DNA of 64,000 nucleotides from Petrolisthes cinctipes (GCA_033782935.1 JAWQEG010001395.1:466501-530500); one strand, 5' to 3'. Counted from the first letter of the stretch, positions 51,001 through 64,000 are shown. Program-made: numbers and translations. The notes: a model not told the origin generated them from the letters alone.

Positions 51001-52840
51001 AAAAGATCGATTTTTAGCATGTTTTTAGCCTATATTTTGAAAATATTCTAGCACTGAGTAGGCATGTACAGATTGCTTCTGGGACCCCAAAATATTGAAT
51101 TTTCGGTTGTTTTGAGCCTGAATTTGAGATATAAACGGGTACAGAGGATACATGCACATATTGACTTTAGGCAACAAAAATATCGATTTTCAGCATGTTT
51201 TGGGCCTGAATTTTGAAAATACTCTAACACGGAGTAGGCATGTACAGATCGCTTCTGGGACCCCAAAATATCGAATTTTCGGGTGTTTTGAGCCTGAATT
51301 TGAGATATAAACGGGTACTGAAGATGCATGCACATATCGACTTTTGTGCACCTAAAAGATCGATTTTCAGAATGTTTTGGGCCTGAGTTTTGAAAATACT
51401 CTAACACGGAGTAGGCATGTACAAATCGCTTCTGGGACCCCAAAATATTGAATTTTCGGGTGTTTAGGGCCAGAATTTGAGATATAAACGGGTACAGAAG
51501 ATGTATTCACATATCGACTTTTGGGCACCTAAAAGATCGATTTTCAGTATGTTTTTGGCCTGTATTTTGAAAATACTCTAACACGGAGTAGACATGTACA
51601 GATACCTTCTGGGACCTGTAAATATCGAATTTTCGGGTGTTTTGGGACTGAATTTGAGATATCGATTTTTTGGCACCTAAAATGTCGATTGTTAGCATGT
51701 TTTTAGCCTATATTTTGAAAATATTCTAGCACTGTGTAGGCATGTACAGATTGCTTCTGGGACCCCAAAATATTGAATTTTCGGGTGTTTTGAGCCTGAA
51801 TTTGAGATATAAACGGGTACAGAAGATACATGCACATATTGACTTTGGGCATCTAAAATATCGATTTTCAGCATGTTTTGGGCCTGTATTTTGAAAATAC
51901 TCTAACACTGAGTAGGCATGTACAGATTGCTTCTGGGACCCCAAAATATTGAATTTTCGGGTGTTTTGAGCCTGAATTTGAGATATAAACGGGTACTGAA
52001 GATGCATGCACATATCGACTTTTGTGCACCTAAAAGATCGATTTTCAATATGTTTTGAGCATGTATTTTGAAAATACTCTAACACGGAGTAGGCATGTAC
52101 AGATCGCTTCTGGGACCCCTAAATATCGAATTTTCGGATGTTTTGGGACTGAATTTGAGATATCGACTTTTTGGCACCTAAAATATCGATTTTCAGCATG
52201 TTTTTAGCCTATATTTTGAAAATATTCTAGCACTGAGTAGGCATGTACAGATTGCTTCTGGGACCCCAAAATATTGAATTTTCGGGTGTTTTGAGCCTGA
52301 ATTTGAGATATAAACGGGTACAGAAGATACATGCACATATTGACTTTGGGCACCAAAAATATCGATTTTCAGCATGTTTTGGGCCTGAATTTTGAAAATA
52401 CTCTAACACTGAGTAGGCATGTACAGATCGCTTCTGGGACCCCAAAATATCGAATTCTCGGGTGATTAGGGCCAGAATTTGAGATATAAACAGGTACAGA
52501 AGATGCATGCACATATCGACTTTTGGGCACCTAAAAGATCGATTTTCAGTATGTTTTTGGCCTGTATTTTGAAAATACTCTAACACGGAGTAGGCATGTA
52601 CAGATACCTTCTGGGACCTCTAAATATCGAATTTTCGGGTGTTTTGGGACTGAATTTGAAATATCGATTTCTTGGCACCTAAAATGTCGATTTTTAGCAT
52701 GTTTTTAGCCTATATTGTGAAAATATTCTAGCACTGTGTAGGCATGTACAGATTGCTTCTGGGATCCCAAAATATTGAATTTTCGGGTGTTTTGAGCCTG
52801 AATTTGAGATATAAACGGGTACAGAAGATACATGCACATA
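48021..52840 (+). repeat. 4,815-bp tandem duplication, copy 2
   Basis: Almost identical to copy 1; one difference seen is GTTTTGTGACTG at 45646 against GTTTTGCGACTG at 50461. The junction falls in a window of about 80 bp described in the findings. Confidence 0.94.
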
Positions 52841-55800
52841 TTGACTTTGGGCATCTAAAATATCGATTTTCAGCATGTTTTGGGCCTGTATTTTGAAAAT
52901 ACTCTAACACTGAGTAGGCATGTACAGATTGCTTCTGGGACCCCAAAATATTGAATTTTCGGGTGTTTTGAGCCTGAATTTGAGATATAAACGGGTACTG
53001 AAGATGCATGCACATATCGACTTTTGTGCACCTAAAAGATCGATTTTCAGTATGTTTTGAGCATGTATTTTGAAAATACTCTAACACGGAGTAGGCATGT
53101 ACAGATCGCTTCTGGGATCCCTAAATATCGAATTTTCGGGTGTTTTGGGACTGAATTTGAGATATCGACTTTTTGGCACCTAAAAGATCGATTTTTAGCA
53201 TGTTTTTAGCCTATATTTTGAAAATATTTTAGCACTGTACAAATTGCTTCTGGGACCCGAAAATATTGAATTTTCGGGTGTTTTGAGCCTGAATTTGAGA
53301 TATAAACGGGTACAGAAGATACATGCACATATTGACTTTGGGCACCAAAAATATCGATTTTCAGCATGTTTTGGGCCTGAATTTTGAAAATACTCTAACA
53401 CGGAGTAGGCATGTACAGATCGCTTCTGGGACCCCAAAATATCGAATTTTCGGGTGTTTAGGGCCAGAATTTGAGATATAAACGGGTACAGAAGATGCAT
53501 GCACATATCGACTTTTGGGCACCTAAAAGATCGATTTTCAGTATGTTTTTGGCCTGTATTTTGAAAATACTCTAACACGGAGTAGGCATGTACAGATACC
53601 TTCTGGGACCTCTAAATATCGAATTTTCGGGTGTTTTGGGACTGAATTTGAGATATCGACTTTTTGGCACCTAAAAGATCGATTTTTAGCATGTTTTTAG
53701 CATATATTTTGAAAATATTCTAGCACTGAGTAGGCATGTACAGATTGCTTCTGGGACCCCAAAATATTGAATTTTCGGGTGTTTTGAGCCTGAATTTGAG
53801 ATATAAACGGGTACAGAAGATACATGCACATATTGACTTTGGGCATCTAAAATATCGATTTTCAGCATGTTTTGGGCCTGTATTTTGAAAATACTCTAAC
53901 ACTGTACAGATTGCTTCTGGGACCCCAAAATATTGAATTTTCGGGTGTTTTGAGACGGAATTTGAGATATAAACGGGTACTGAAGATGCATGCACATATC
54001 GACTTTTGTGCAATTAAAAGATCGATTTTCAGTATGTTTTTGGCCTGTATTTTGAAAATACTCTAACACGGAGTAGGCATTTACAGATACCTTCTGGGAC
54101 CTCTAAATATCGAATTTTCGGGTGTTTTGGGACTGAATTTGAGATATCGACTTTTTGGCACCTAAAAGATCGATTTTTAGCATGTTTTTAGCCTATATTT
54201 TGAAAATATTCTAGCACTGAGTAGGCATGTACAGATTGCTTCTGGGACCCCAAAATATTGAATTTTCGGGTGTTTTGAGCCTGAATTTGAGATATAAACG
54301 GGTACAGAAGATACATGCACATATTGACTTTGGGCACCTAAAATATCGATTTTCAGCATGTTTTGGGCCTGTATTTTGAAAATACTCTAACACGGAGTAG
54401 GCATGTACAGATCGCTTCTGGGACCCGAAAATATCGAATTTTCGGGTGTTTAGGGCCAGAATTTGAGATATAAACGGGTACTGAAGATGCATGCACATAT
54501 CGACTTTTGGGCACCTAAAAGATCGATTTTCAGTATGTTTTTGGCCTGTATTTTGAAAATACTCTAACACGGAGTAGGCATGTACAGATCGGTTCTGGGA
54601 CCTCTAAATATCGAATTTTCGGGTGTTTTGGGACTGAATTTGAGATATCGATTTTTTGGCACCTAAAATGTCGATTTTTAGCATTTTTTTAGCCTATATT
54701 TTGAAAATATTCTAGCACTGTGTAGGCATGTACAGATTGCTTCTGGGACCCCAAAATATTGAATTTTCGTGTGTTTTGAGCCTGAATTTGAGATATAAAC
54801 GGGTACAGAAGATACATGCACATATTGACTTTGGGCATCTAAAATATCGATTTTCAGCATGTTTTGGGCCTGTATTTTGACAATACTCTAACACTGAGTA
54901 GGCATGTACAGATTGCTTTTGGGACCCCAAAATATTGAATTTTTGGGTGTTTTGAGCCTGAATTTGAGATATAAACGGGTACTGAAGATGCATGCACATA
55001 TCGACTTTTGTGCACCTAAAAGATCGATTTTCAGTATGTTTTGAGCATGTATTTTGAAAATACTCTAACACGGAGTAGGCATGTACAGATCGCTTCTGGA
55101 ACCCCTAAATATCGAATTTTCTGGTGTTTTGGGACTGAATTTGAGATATCGATTTTTTGGCACCTAAAATGTCGATTTTTAGCATGTTTTTAGCCTATAT
55201 TTTGAAAATATTCTAGCACTGTGTAGGCATGTACAGATTGCTTCTGGGACCCGAAAATATTGAATTTTCGGGTGTTTTGAGCCTGAATTTGAGATATAAA
55301 CGGGTACAGAAGATACATGCACATATTGACTTTGGGCACCAAAAATATCGATTTTCAGCATGTTTTGGGCCTGAATTTTGAAAATACTCTAACACGGAGT
55401 AGGCATGTACAGATCGCTTCTGGGACCCCAAAATATCGAATTTTCGGGTGTTTAGGGCCAGAATTTGAGATATAAACGGGTACAGAAGATGCATGCACAT
55501 ATCGACTTTTGGGCACCTAAAAGATCGATTTTCAGTATGTTTTTGGCCTGTATTTTGAAAATACTCTAACACGGAGTAGTCATGTACAGATACCTTCTGG
55601 GACCTCTAAATATCGAATTTTCGTATGTTTTCGGACTGAATTTGAGATATCGATTTTTTGGCACCTAAAATGTCTATTTTTAGCATGTTTTTAGCCTATA
55701 TTTTGAAAATATTCTAGCACTGTGTAGGCATGTACAGATTGCTTCTGGGACCCCAAAATATTGAATTTTCGGGTGTTTTGAGCCTGAATTTGAGATATAA

Positions 55801-58800
55801 ACGGGTACAGAAGATACATGCACATATTGACTTTGGGCATCTAAAATATCGATTTTCAGCATGTTTTGGGCCTGTATTTTGAAAATACTCTAACACTGAG
55901 TAGGCATGTACAGATTGCTTCTGGGACCCCAAAATATTGAATTTTCGGGTGTTTTGAGCCTGAATTTGAGATATAAACGGGTACTGAAGATGCATGCACA
56001 TATCGACTTTTGTGCACCTAAAAGATCGATTTTCAGTATGTTTTGAGCATGTATTTTGAAAATACTCTAACACGGAGTAGGCATGTACAGATCGCTTCTG
56101 GGACCCCTAAATATCGAATGTTCGGGTGTTTTGGGACTGAATTTGAGATATTGACTTTTTGGCACCTAAAAGATCGATTTTTAGCATGTTTTTAGCCTAT
56201 ATTTTGAAAATATTCTAGCACTGAGTAGGCATGTACAGATTGCTTCTGGGAACCCAAAATATTGAATTTTCGGGTGTTTTGAGCCTGAATTTGAGATATA
56301 AACGGGTACAGAAGATACATGCACATATTGACTTTGGTCACCAAAAATATCGATTTTCAGCATGTTTTCGGCCTGAATTTTGAAAATACTCTAACACGGA
56401 GTAGGCATGTACAGATCGCTTCTGGGGCCCTAAAATATCGAATTTTCGGGTGTTTAGGGCCAGAATTTGAGATATAAACGGGTACAGAAGATGCATGCAC
56501 ATATCGACTTTTGGGCACCTAAAAGATCGATTTTCAGTATGTTTTTGGCCTGTATTTTGAAAATACTCTAACACGGAGTAGGCATGTACAAATACCTTCT
56601 GGGACCTCTAAATATCGAATTTTCGGGTGTTTTGTGACTGAATTTAAGATATCGATTTTTTGGCACCTAAAATGTCGATTTTTAGCATGTTTTTAGCCTA
56701 TATTTTGAAAATATTCTAGCACTGTGTAGGCATGTACAGATTGCTTCTGGGACCCCAAAATATTGAATTTTCGGGTAAAACACCTGAATTTGAGATATAA
56801 ACGGGTACTGAAGATGCATGCACATATCGACTTTTGTGCACCTAAAAGATCGATTTTCAGTATGTTTTGAGCATGTATTTTGAAAATACTATAACACGGA
56901 GTAGGCATGTACAGATCGCTTCTGGGACCCCTAAATATCGAATTTTCGGGTGTTTTGGGACTGAATTTGAGATATTGACTTTTTGGCACCTAAAAGATCG
57001 ATTTTTAGCATGTTTTTAGCCTATATTTTGAAAATATTCTAGCACTGTACAGATTGCTTCTGGGACCCCAAAATATTGAATTTTCGGGTGTTTTGAGCCT
57101 GAATTTGAGATATAAACGGGTACAGAAGATACATGCACATATTGACTTTGGGCACCAAAAATATCGATTTTCAGCATGTTTTGGGCCTGAATTTTGAAAA
57201 TACTCTAACACGGAGTAGGCATGTACAGATCGCTTCTGGGACCCCAAAATATCGAATTTTCGGGTGTTTAGGGCCAGAATTTGAGATATAAACGGGTACA
57301 GAAGATGCATGCACATATCGACTTTTGGGCACCTAAAAGATCGATTTTCAATATGTTTTTGGCCTGTATTTTGAAAATACTCTAACACGGAGTAGGCATG
57401 TACAGATACCTTCTGGGACCTCTAAATATCGAATTTTCGGGTGTTTTGGGACTGAATTTGAGATATCGATTTTTTGGCACCTAAAATGTCGATTTTTAGC
57501 ATGTTTTTAGCCTATATTTTGAAAATATTCTAGCACTGTGTAGGCATGTACAGATTGCTTCTGGGACCCCAAAATATTGAATTTTCGGTGTTTTGAACCT
57601 GAATTTGAGATATAAACGGGTACAGAAGATACATGCACATATTGACTTTGGGCATCTAAAATATCGATTTTCAGCATGTTTTGGGCCTGTATTTTGAAAA
57701 TACTCTAACACTGAGTAGGCATGTACAGATTGCTTCTGGGACCCCAAAATATTGAATTTTCGGGTGTTTTGAGCTTGAATTTGAGATATAAACGGGTACT
57801 GAAGATGCATGCACATCTCGACTTTTGTGCACCTAAAAGATCGATTTTCAGTATGTTTTGAGCATGTATTTTGTAAATAATCTAACACGGAGTAGGCATG
57901 TACAGATCGCTTCTGGGACCCCTAAATATCGAATTTTCGGGTGTTTTGGGACTGAATTTTAGATATCGACTTTTTGGCACCTAAAAGTTCGATTTTTAGC
58001 ATGTTTTTAGCCTATATTTTGAAAATATTCTAGCTCTGTACAGATTGCTTCTGGGACCCCAAAATATTGAATTTTCGGGTGTTTTGAGCCTGAATTTGAG
58101 ATATAAACGGGTACAGAAGATACATGCACATATTGACTTTGGGCACCAAAAATATCGATTTTCAGCATGTTTTGGGGCTGAATTTTGAAAATACTCTAAC
58201 ACGGAGTAGGCATGTACAGATCTCTTCTGGGACCCCAAAATATCGAATTTTCGGGTGTTTAGGGCCAGAATTTGAGATATAAACGGGTACTGAAGATGCA
58301 TGCACATATCGACTTTTGGGCACCTAAAAGATCGATTTTCAGTACGTTTTTGGCCTGTATTTTGAAAATACTCTAACACGGAGTAGTCATGTACAGATAC
58401 CTTCTGGGACCTCTAAATATCGAATTTTCGGGAGTTTTGGGACTGAATTTGAGATATCGATTTTTTGGCACCTAAAATGTCGATTTTTAGCATGTTTTTA
58501 GCCTATATTTTGAAAATATTCTAGCACTGTGTAGGCATGTACAGATTGCTTCTGGGACCCCAAAATATTGAATTTTCGGGTGTTTTGAGCCTGAATTTGA
58601 GATATAAACGGGTACAGAAGATACATGCACATATTGACTTTGGGCATCTAAAATATCGATTTTCAGCATGTTTTGGGCCTGTATTTTGAAAATACTCTAA
58701 CACTGAGTAGGCATGTACAGATTGCTTCTAGGACCCCAAAATATTGAATTTTCGGGTGTTTTGAGCCTGAATTTGAGATATAAACGGGTACTGAAGATGC

Positions 58801-60639
58801 ATGCACATATCGACTTTTGTGCACCTAAAAGATCGATTTTCAGTATGTTTTGAGCATGTATTTTGAAAATACTCCAACACGGAGTAGGCATGTACAGATC
58901 GCTTCTGGGACCCCTAAATATCGAATTTTCGGGTGTTTTGGGACTGAATTTGAGATATCGACTTTTTGGCACCTAAAAGATCTATTTTTAGCATGTTTTT
59001 AGCCTATATTTTGAAAATATTCTAGCACTGAGTAGGCATGTACAGATTGCTTCTGGGACCCCAAAATATTGAATTTTCGGGTGTTTAGGGCCAGAATTTG
59101 AGATATAAACGGGTACAGAAGATGCATGCACATATCGACTTTTGGGCACCTAAAAGATCGATTTTCAGTATGTTTTGGGCCTGTATTTTGAAAATACTCT
59201 AACACGGAGTAGGCATGTACAGATACCTTTTGGGACCTCTAAATATCGAATTTTCGGGTGTTTTGGGACTGAATTTGAGATATCGATTTTTTGGCACCTA
59301 AAATGCCGATTTTTAGCATGTTTTTAGCCTATATTTTGAAAATATTCTAGCACTGTGTAGGCATGTACAGATTGCTTCTGGGACCCCAAAATATTGAATT
59401 TTCGGGTTTTTTGAGCCTGAATTTGAGATATAAAAGGGTACAGAAGATACATGCACATATTGACTTTGGGCATCTAAAATATCGATTTTCAGCATGTTTT
59501 GGGCCTGTATTTTGAAAATACTCTAACACGGAGTAGGCATGTACAGATCGCTTCTGGGACCCCAAAATATCGAATTTTCGGGTGTTTTGGGACTGAATTT
59601 GATATATCGACTTTTTGGCACCTAAAAGATCGATTATTAGCATGTTTTTAGCCTATATTTTGAAAATATTCTAGCACTGAGTAGGCATGTACAGATTGCT
59701 TCTGAAACCCCAAAATATTGAATGTTCGGGTGTTTTGAGCCTGAAATTGAGATATAAACGGGTACAGAAGATGCATGCACATATTGACTTTGGGCACCAA
59801 AAATATCGATTTTCAACATGTTTTGGGCCTGAATTTTGAAAATACTCTAACACGGAGTAGGCATGTACAGATCGCTTCTGGGACCCCTAAATATCGAATT
59901 TTCGGGAGTTTAGGGCCAGAATTTGAGATATAAACGGGTATAGAAGATGAATGCACATATCGACTTTTGGGCACCTAAAAGATCGATTTTCAGTATGTTT
60001 TTGACCTGTATTTTGAAAATACTCTAACACGGAGTAGGCATGTACAGATCGCTTCTGGGACCCCTAAATATCGAATTTTCGGGTGTTTTGGGACTGAATT
60101 TGAGATATCGACTTTTTGGCACCTAAAAGATCGATTTTTAGCATGTTTTTAGCCTATATTTTGAAAATATTCTAGCACTGAGTAGGCATGTACAGATTGC
60201 TTCTGGGACCCCAAAATATTGAATTTTCGGGTGTTTTGAGCCTGAATTTGAGATATAAACGGGTACAGAAGATACATGCACATATTGACTTTGGGCACCA
60301 AAAATATCGATTTTCAGCATGTTTTGGGCCTGAATTTTGAAAATACTCTAACACGGAGTAGGCATGTACAGATCGCTTCTGGGACCCCAAAATATCGAAT
60401 TTTCGGGTGTTTAGGGCCAGAATTTGAGATATAAACGGGTACAGAAGATGCATGCACATATCGACTTTTGGGCACCTAAAAGATCGATTTTCAGTATGTT
60501 TTTGGCCTGTATTTTGAAAATACTCTAACACGGAGTAGGCATGTACAGATACCTTCTGGGACCTCTAAATATCGAATTTTCGGGTGTTTTGTGACTGAAT
60601 TTAAGATATCGATTTTTTGGCACCTAAAATGTCGATTTT
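52841..60639 (+). repeat. Satellite, mostly regular 501-bp trimers with sporadic variants
   Basis: Type I and II trimers alternate from about 54177 to 57000. Local oddities are a replacement of GTGTTTTGAGC at about 56777, a 1-bp loss at 57588 (TTTTCGGTGTTTTG), and the last 10-bp-deleted monomers near 57045 and 58035. No genes. Confidence 0.92.
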
Positions 60640-60663
60640 TAGCATGTTTTTAGCCTATATTTT
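60163..60663 (+). repeat. Representative type II trimer (A2 176, B2 177, C2 148)
   Basis: Landmark spacing is 60163, 60339, 60516, 60664. A2 has CACTGAG and GGGCACCAAAAATATCG. B2 has GAATTTTGAAAATAC, CAGATCGC and GTGTTTAGGGCCAG. C2 has CAGATACCTTC, GGGACCTCT and ATCGATTTTTTGGC. These differ at fixed places from type I. Confidence 0.92.
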
Positions 60664-61168
60664 GAAAATATTCTAGCACTGTGTAGGCATGTACAGATTG
60701 CTTCTGGGACCCCAAAATATTGAATTTTCGTGTGTTTTGAGCCTGACTTTGAGATATAAACGGGTACAGAAGATACATGCACATATTGACTTTGGGCATC
60801 TAAAATATCGATTTTCAGCATGTTTTGGGCCTGTATTTTGAAAATACTCTAACACTGAGTAGGCATGTACAGATTGCTTCTGGGACCCCAAAATATTGAA
60901 TTTTCGGGTGTTTTGAGCCTGAATTTGAGATATAAACGGGTACTGAAGATGCATGCACATATCGACTTTTGTGCACCTAAAAGATAATCCGATTTTCAGT
61001 ATGTTTTGAGCATGTATTTTGAAAATACTCTAACACGGAGTAGGCATGTACAGATCGCTTCTGGGACCCCTAAATATCGAATTTTCGGGTGTTTTGGGAC
61101 TGAATTTGAGATATCGACTTTTTGGCACCTAAAAGATCGATTTTTAGCATGTTTTTAGCCCATATTTT
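60163..61168 (+). repeat. Representative hexameric higher-order repeat (type II + type I, 1006 bp)
   Basis: The type II trimer at 60163-60663 is followed by type I monomers at 60664, 60840 and 61021, ending at 61168. The expected length is 1002 bp; this copy is 4 bp longer because the B1 monomer has AATC inserted (AAAGATAATCCGATTTT near 60984). Confidence 0.88.
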
Positions 61169-61668
61169 GAAAATATTCTAGCACTGAGTAGGCATGTACA
61201 GATTGCTTCTGGGACCCCAAAATATTGAATTTTAGGGTGTTTTGAGCCTGAATTTGAGATATAAACGGGTACAGAAGATACATGCACATATTGACTTTGG
61301 GCACCAAAAATATCGATTTTCAGCATGTTTTGGGCCTGAATTTTGAAAATACTCTAACACGGAGTAGGCATGTACAGATCGCTTCTGGGACCCCAAAATA
61401 TCGAATTTTCGGGTGTTTAGGGCTGGAATTTGAGATATAAACGGGTACAGAAGATGCATGCACACATCGACTTTTGGGCACCTAAAAGATCGATTTTCAG
61501 TATGTTTTTGGCCTGTATTTTGAAAATACTCTAACACGGAGTAGGCATGTACAGATACCTTCTGGGACCTCTAAATATCGAATTTTCGGGTGTTTTGGGA
61601 CTGAATTTGAGATATCGATTTTTTGGCACCTAAAATGTCAATTTTTAGCATGTTTTTAGCCTATATTT
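60640..61668 (+). repeat. Block repeated at an offset of 2,332 bp, copy 1
   Basis: Diagnostic variants TTCGTGTGTTTTG (60728), GATAATCCGATTTT (60984), GCCCATATTTTG (61158), TTTTAGGGTGTTTTG (61229) and AGGGCTGG (61419) all recur 2332 bp later. A few single-base differences are present. Confidence 0.9.
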
Positions 61669-62971
61669 TGAAAATATTCTAGCACTGTGTAGGCATGTAC
61701 AGATTGCTTCTGGGACCCCAAAATATTGAATTTTCGGGTGTTTTGAGCCTGAATTTGAGATATAAACGGGTACAGAAGATACATGCACATATTGACTTTG
61801 GGCACCAAAAATATCGATTTTCAGCATGTTTTGGGCCTGAATTTTGAAAATACTTTAACACTGAGTAGGCATGTACAGATCGCTTCTGGGACCCCAAAAT
61901 ATCGAATTTTCGGGTGTTTAGGGCCAGAATTTGAGATATAAACGGGTACAGAAGATGCATGCACATATCGACTTTTGGGCACCTAAAAGATCGATTTTCA
62001 GTATGTTTTTGGCCTGTATTTTGAAAATACTCTAACACGGAGTAGTGATGCACAGATACCTTCTGGGACCTCTAAATATCGAATTTTCGGGTGTTTTGGG
62101 ACTGAATTTGAGATATCGATTTTTTGGCACTTAAAATGTCGATTTTTAGCATGTTTTTAGCCTATATTTTGAAAATATTCTAGCACTGTGTAGGCATGTA
62201 CAGATTGCTTCTGGGACCCCAAAATATTGAATTTTCGGGTGTTTTGAGCCTGAATTTGAGATATAAACGGGTACAGAAGATACATGCACATATTGACTTT
62301 GGGCACCAAAAATATCGATTTTCAGCATGTTTTGGGCCTGAATTTTGAAAATACTCTAACACGGAGTAGGCATGTACAGATCGCTTCTGGGACCCCAAAA
62401 TATCGAATTTTCGGGTGTTTAGGGCCAGAATTTGAGATATAAACGGGTACAGAAGATGCATGCACATATCGACTTTTGGGCACCTAAAAGATCGATTTTC
62501 AGTATGTTTTTGGCCTGTATTTTGAAAATACTCTAACAAGGAGTAGGCATGTACAGATACCTTCTGGGACCTCTAAATATCGAATTTTCGGGTGTTTTGG
62601 GACTGAATTTGAGATATCGATTTTTTGGCACTTAAAATGTCGATTTTTAGCATGTTTTTAGCCTATATTTTGAAAATATTCTAGCACTGTGTAGGCATGT
62701 ACAGATTGCTTCTGGGACCCCAAAATATTGAATTTTCGGGTGTTTTGAGCCTGAATTTGAGATATAAACGGGTACAGAAGATACATGCACATATTGACTT
62801 TGGGCACCAAAAATATCGATTTTCAGCATGTTTTGGGCCTGAATTTTGAAAATACTCTAACAAGGAGTAGGCATGTACAGATACCTTCTGGGACCTCTAA
62901 ATATCGAATTTTCGGGTGTTTTGGGACTGAATTTGAGATATCGATTTTTTGGCACCTAAAATGTCAATTTT

Positions 62972-64000
62972 TAGCATGTTTTTAGCCTATATTTTGAAAA
63001 TATTCTAGCACTGTGTAGGCATGTACAGATTGCTTCTGGGACCCCAAAATATTGAATTTTCGTGTGTTTTGAGCCTGAATTTGAGATATAAACGGTTACA
63101 GAAGATACATGCACATATTGACTTTGGGCATCTAAAATATCGATTTTCAGCATGTTTTGGGCCTGTATTTTGAAAATACTCTAACACTGAGTAGGCATGT
63201 ACAGATTGCTTCTGGGACCCCAAAATATTGAATTTTCGGGTGTTTTGAGCCTGAATTTGAGATATAAACGGGTACTGAAGATGCATGCACATATCGACTT
63301 TTGTGCACCTAAAAGATAATCCGATTTTCAGTATGTTTTGAGCATGTATTTTGAAAATACTCTAACACGGAGTAGGCATGTACAGATCGCTTCTGGGACC
63401 CCTAAATATCGAATTTTCGGGTGTTTTGGGACTGAATTTGAGATATCGACTTTTTGGCACCTAAAAGATCGATTTTTAGCATGTTTTTAGCCCATATTTT
63501 GAAAATATTCTAGCACTGAGTAGGCATGTACAGATTGCTTCTGGGACCCCAAAATATTGAATTTTAGGGTGTTTTGAGCCTGAATTTGAGATATAAACGG
63601 GTACAGAAGATACATGCACATATTGACTTTGGGCACCAAAAATATCGATTTTCAGCATGTTTTGGGCCTGAATTTTGAAAATACTCTAACACGGAGTAGG
63701 CATGTACAGATCGCTTCTGGGACCCCAAAATATCGAATTTTCGGGTGTTTAGGGCTGGAATTTGAGATATAAACGGGTACAGAAGATGCATGCACACATC
63801 GACTTTTGGGCACCTAAAAGATCGATTTTCAGTATGTTTTTGGCCTGTATTTTGAAAATACTCTAACACGGAGTAGGCATGTACAGATACCTTCTGGGAC
63901 CTCTAAATATCGAATTTTCGGGTGTTTTGGGACTGAATTTGAGATATCGATTTTTTGGCACCTAAAATGTCAATTTTTAGCATGTTTTTAGCCTATATTT
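62972..64000 (+). repeat. Block repeated at an offset of 2,332 bp, copy 2 (runs to window end)
   Basis: Second copy of 60640-61668 with the same rare variants. GTCAATTTTTAGC appears near 61637, 62963 and 63969, which suggests that a further copy starts at the window end. Confidence 0.9.

Larger units (their letters stand above)
11176..64000 (+). repeat. Satellite array, right block (about 52.8 kb)
   Basis: An uninterrupted head-to-tail satellite runs to the window end with no inversion larger than a few bases and no other insertion. Monomers are 176 (A), 177 (B) and 148 bp (C), grouped in 501-bp trimers, or 491 bp where A carries a 10-bp deletion. Variation between copies is mostly single bases. 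The average monomer is 167 bp, near nucleosome-repeat size as in many centromeric satellites. No genes are supported in it. Confidence 0.97.

Noticed and set aside
11176..64000. CRISPR array
   Set aside because: Period, lack of unique spacers, and near-identity of the whole unit show a eukaryotic satellite, not repeats separated by spacers.

Overview
This window is eukaryotic and looks like part of a centromeric, pericentromeric or heterochromatic satellite block. There are no prokaryotic-style genes, RNA genes or CRISPR arrays. About 55 kb of the 64 kb is one AT-rich tandem satellite, always in the same orientation. It is interrupted once, at 2562-11175, by a single LTR retrotransposon of Ty3/gypsy type. 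The host is probably an invertebrate animal. That guess rests only on the gypsy-type Pol remnants and the AT richness, and the species cannot be named from the sequence.

The satellite (1-2561 and 11176-64000) is ordered at several scales. The smallest unit I can see is an 88-bp half-repeat. Two halves, roughly 64% identical by ungapped eye alignment, make a 176/177-bp monomer. Two long monomers (A 176, B 177) plus one short monomer (C 148, missing 29 bp) make a 501-bp trimer. Two trimer types with different diagnostic bases (type I and type II) often alternate, giving a 1002-bp hexameric higher-order repeat. Above that lie recent duplications with offsets of 1667, 2999, 4431, 4107, 4815 and 2332 bp. 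A 10-bp deletion form of the A monomer first appears near 19.0 kb and recurs to about 58 kb, turning 501-bp trimers into 491-bp ones.

The retrotransposon has two 593-bp LTRs that I read as identical, a 4-bp target-site duplication (CTCT), a candidate primer-binding site, and decayed but recognisable gag, protease, reverse transcriptase, RNase H and integrase in canonical order. A 2.4-kb region follows, with a faint possible env-like trace. Pol carries many frameshifts and stops, and active-site residues are lost in RT and integrase. A copy with fresh LTRs and long-dead coding sequence suggests it was mobilised in trans by another element. The end of its pol gene has grown into a 50-bp tandem repeat.

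No gene here looks functional. The many minus-strand open frames in the satellite are products of the repeat and are not annotated as genes.
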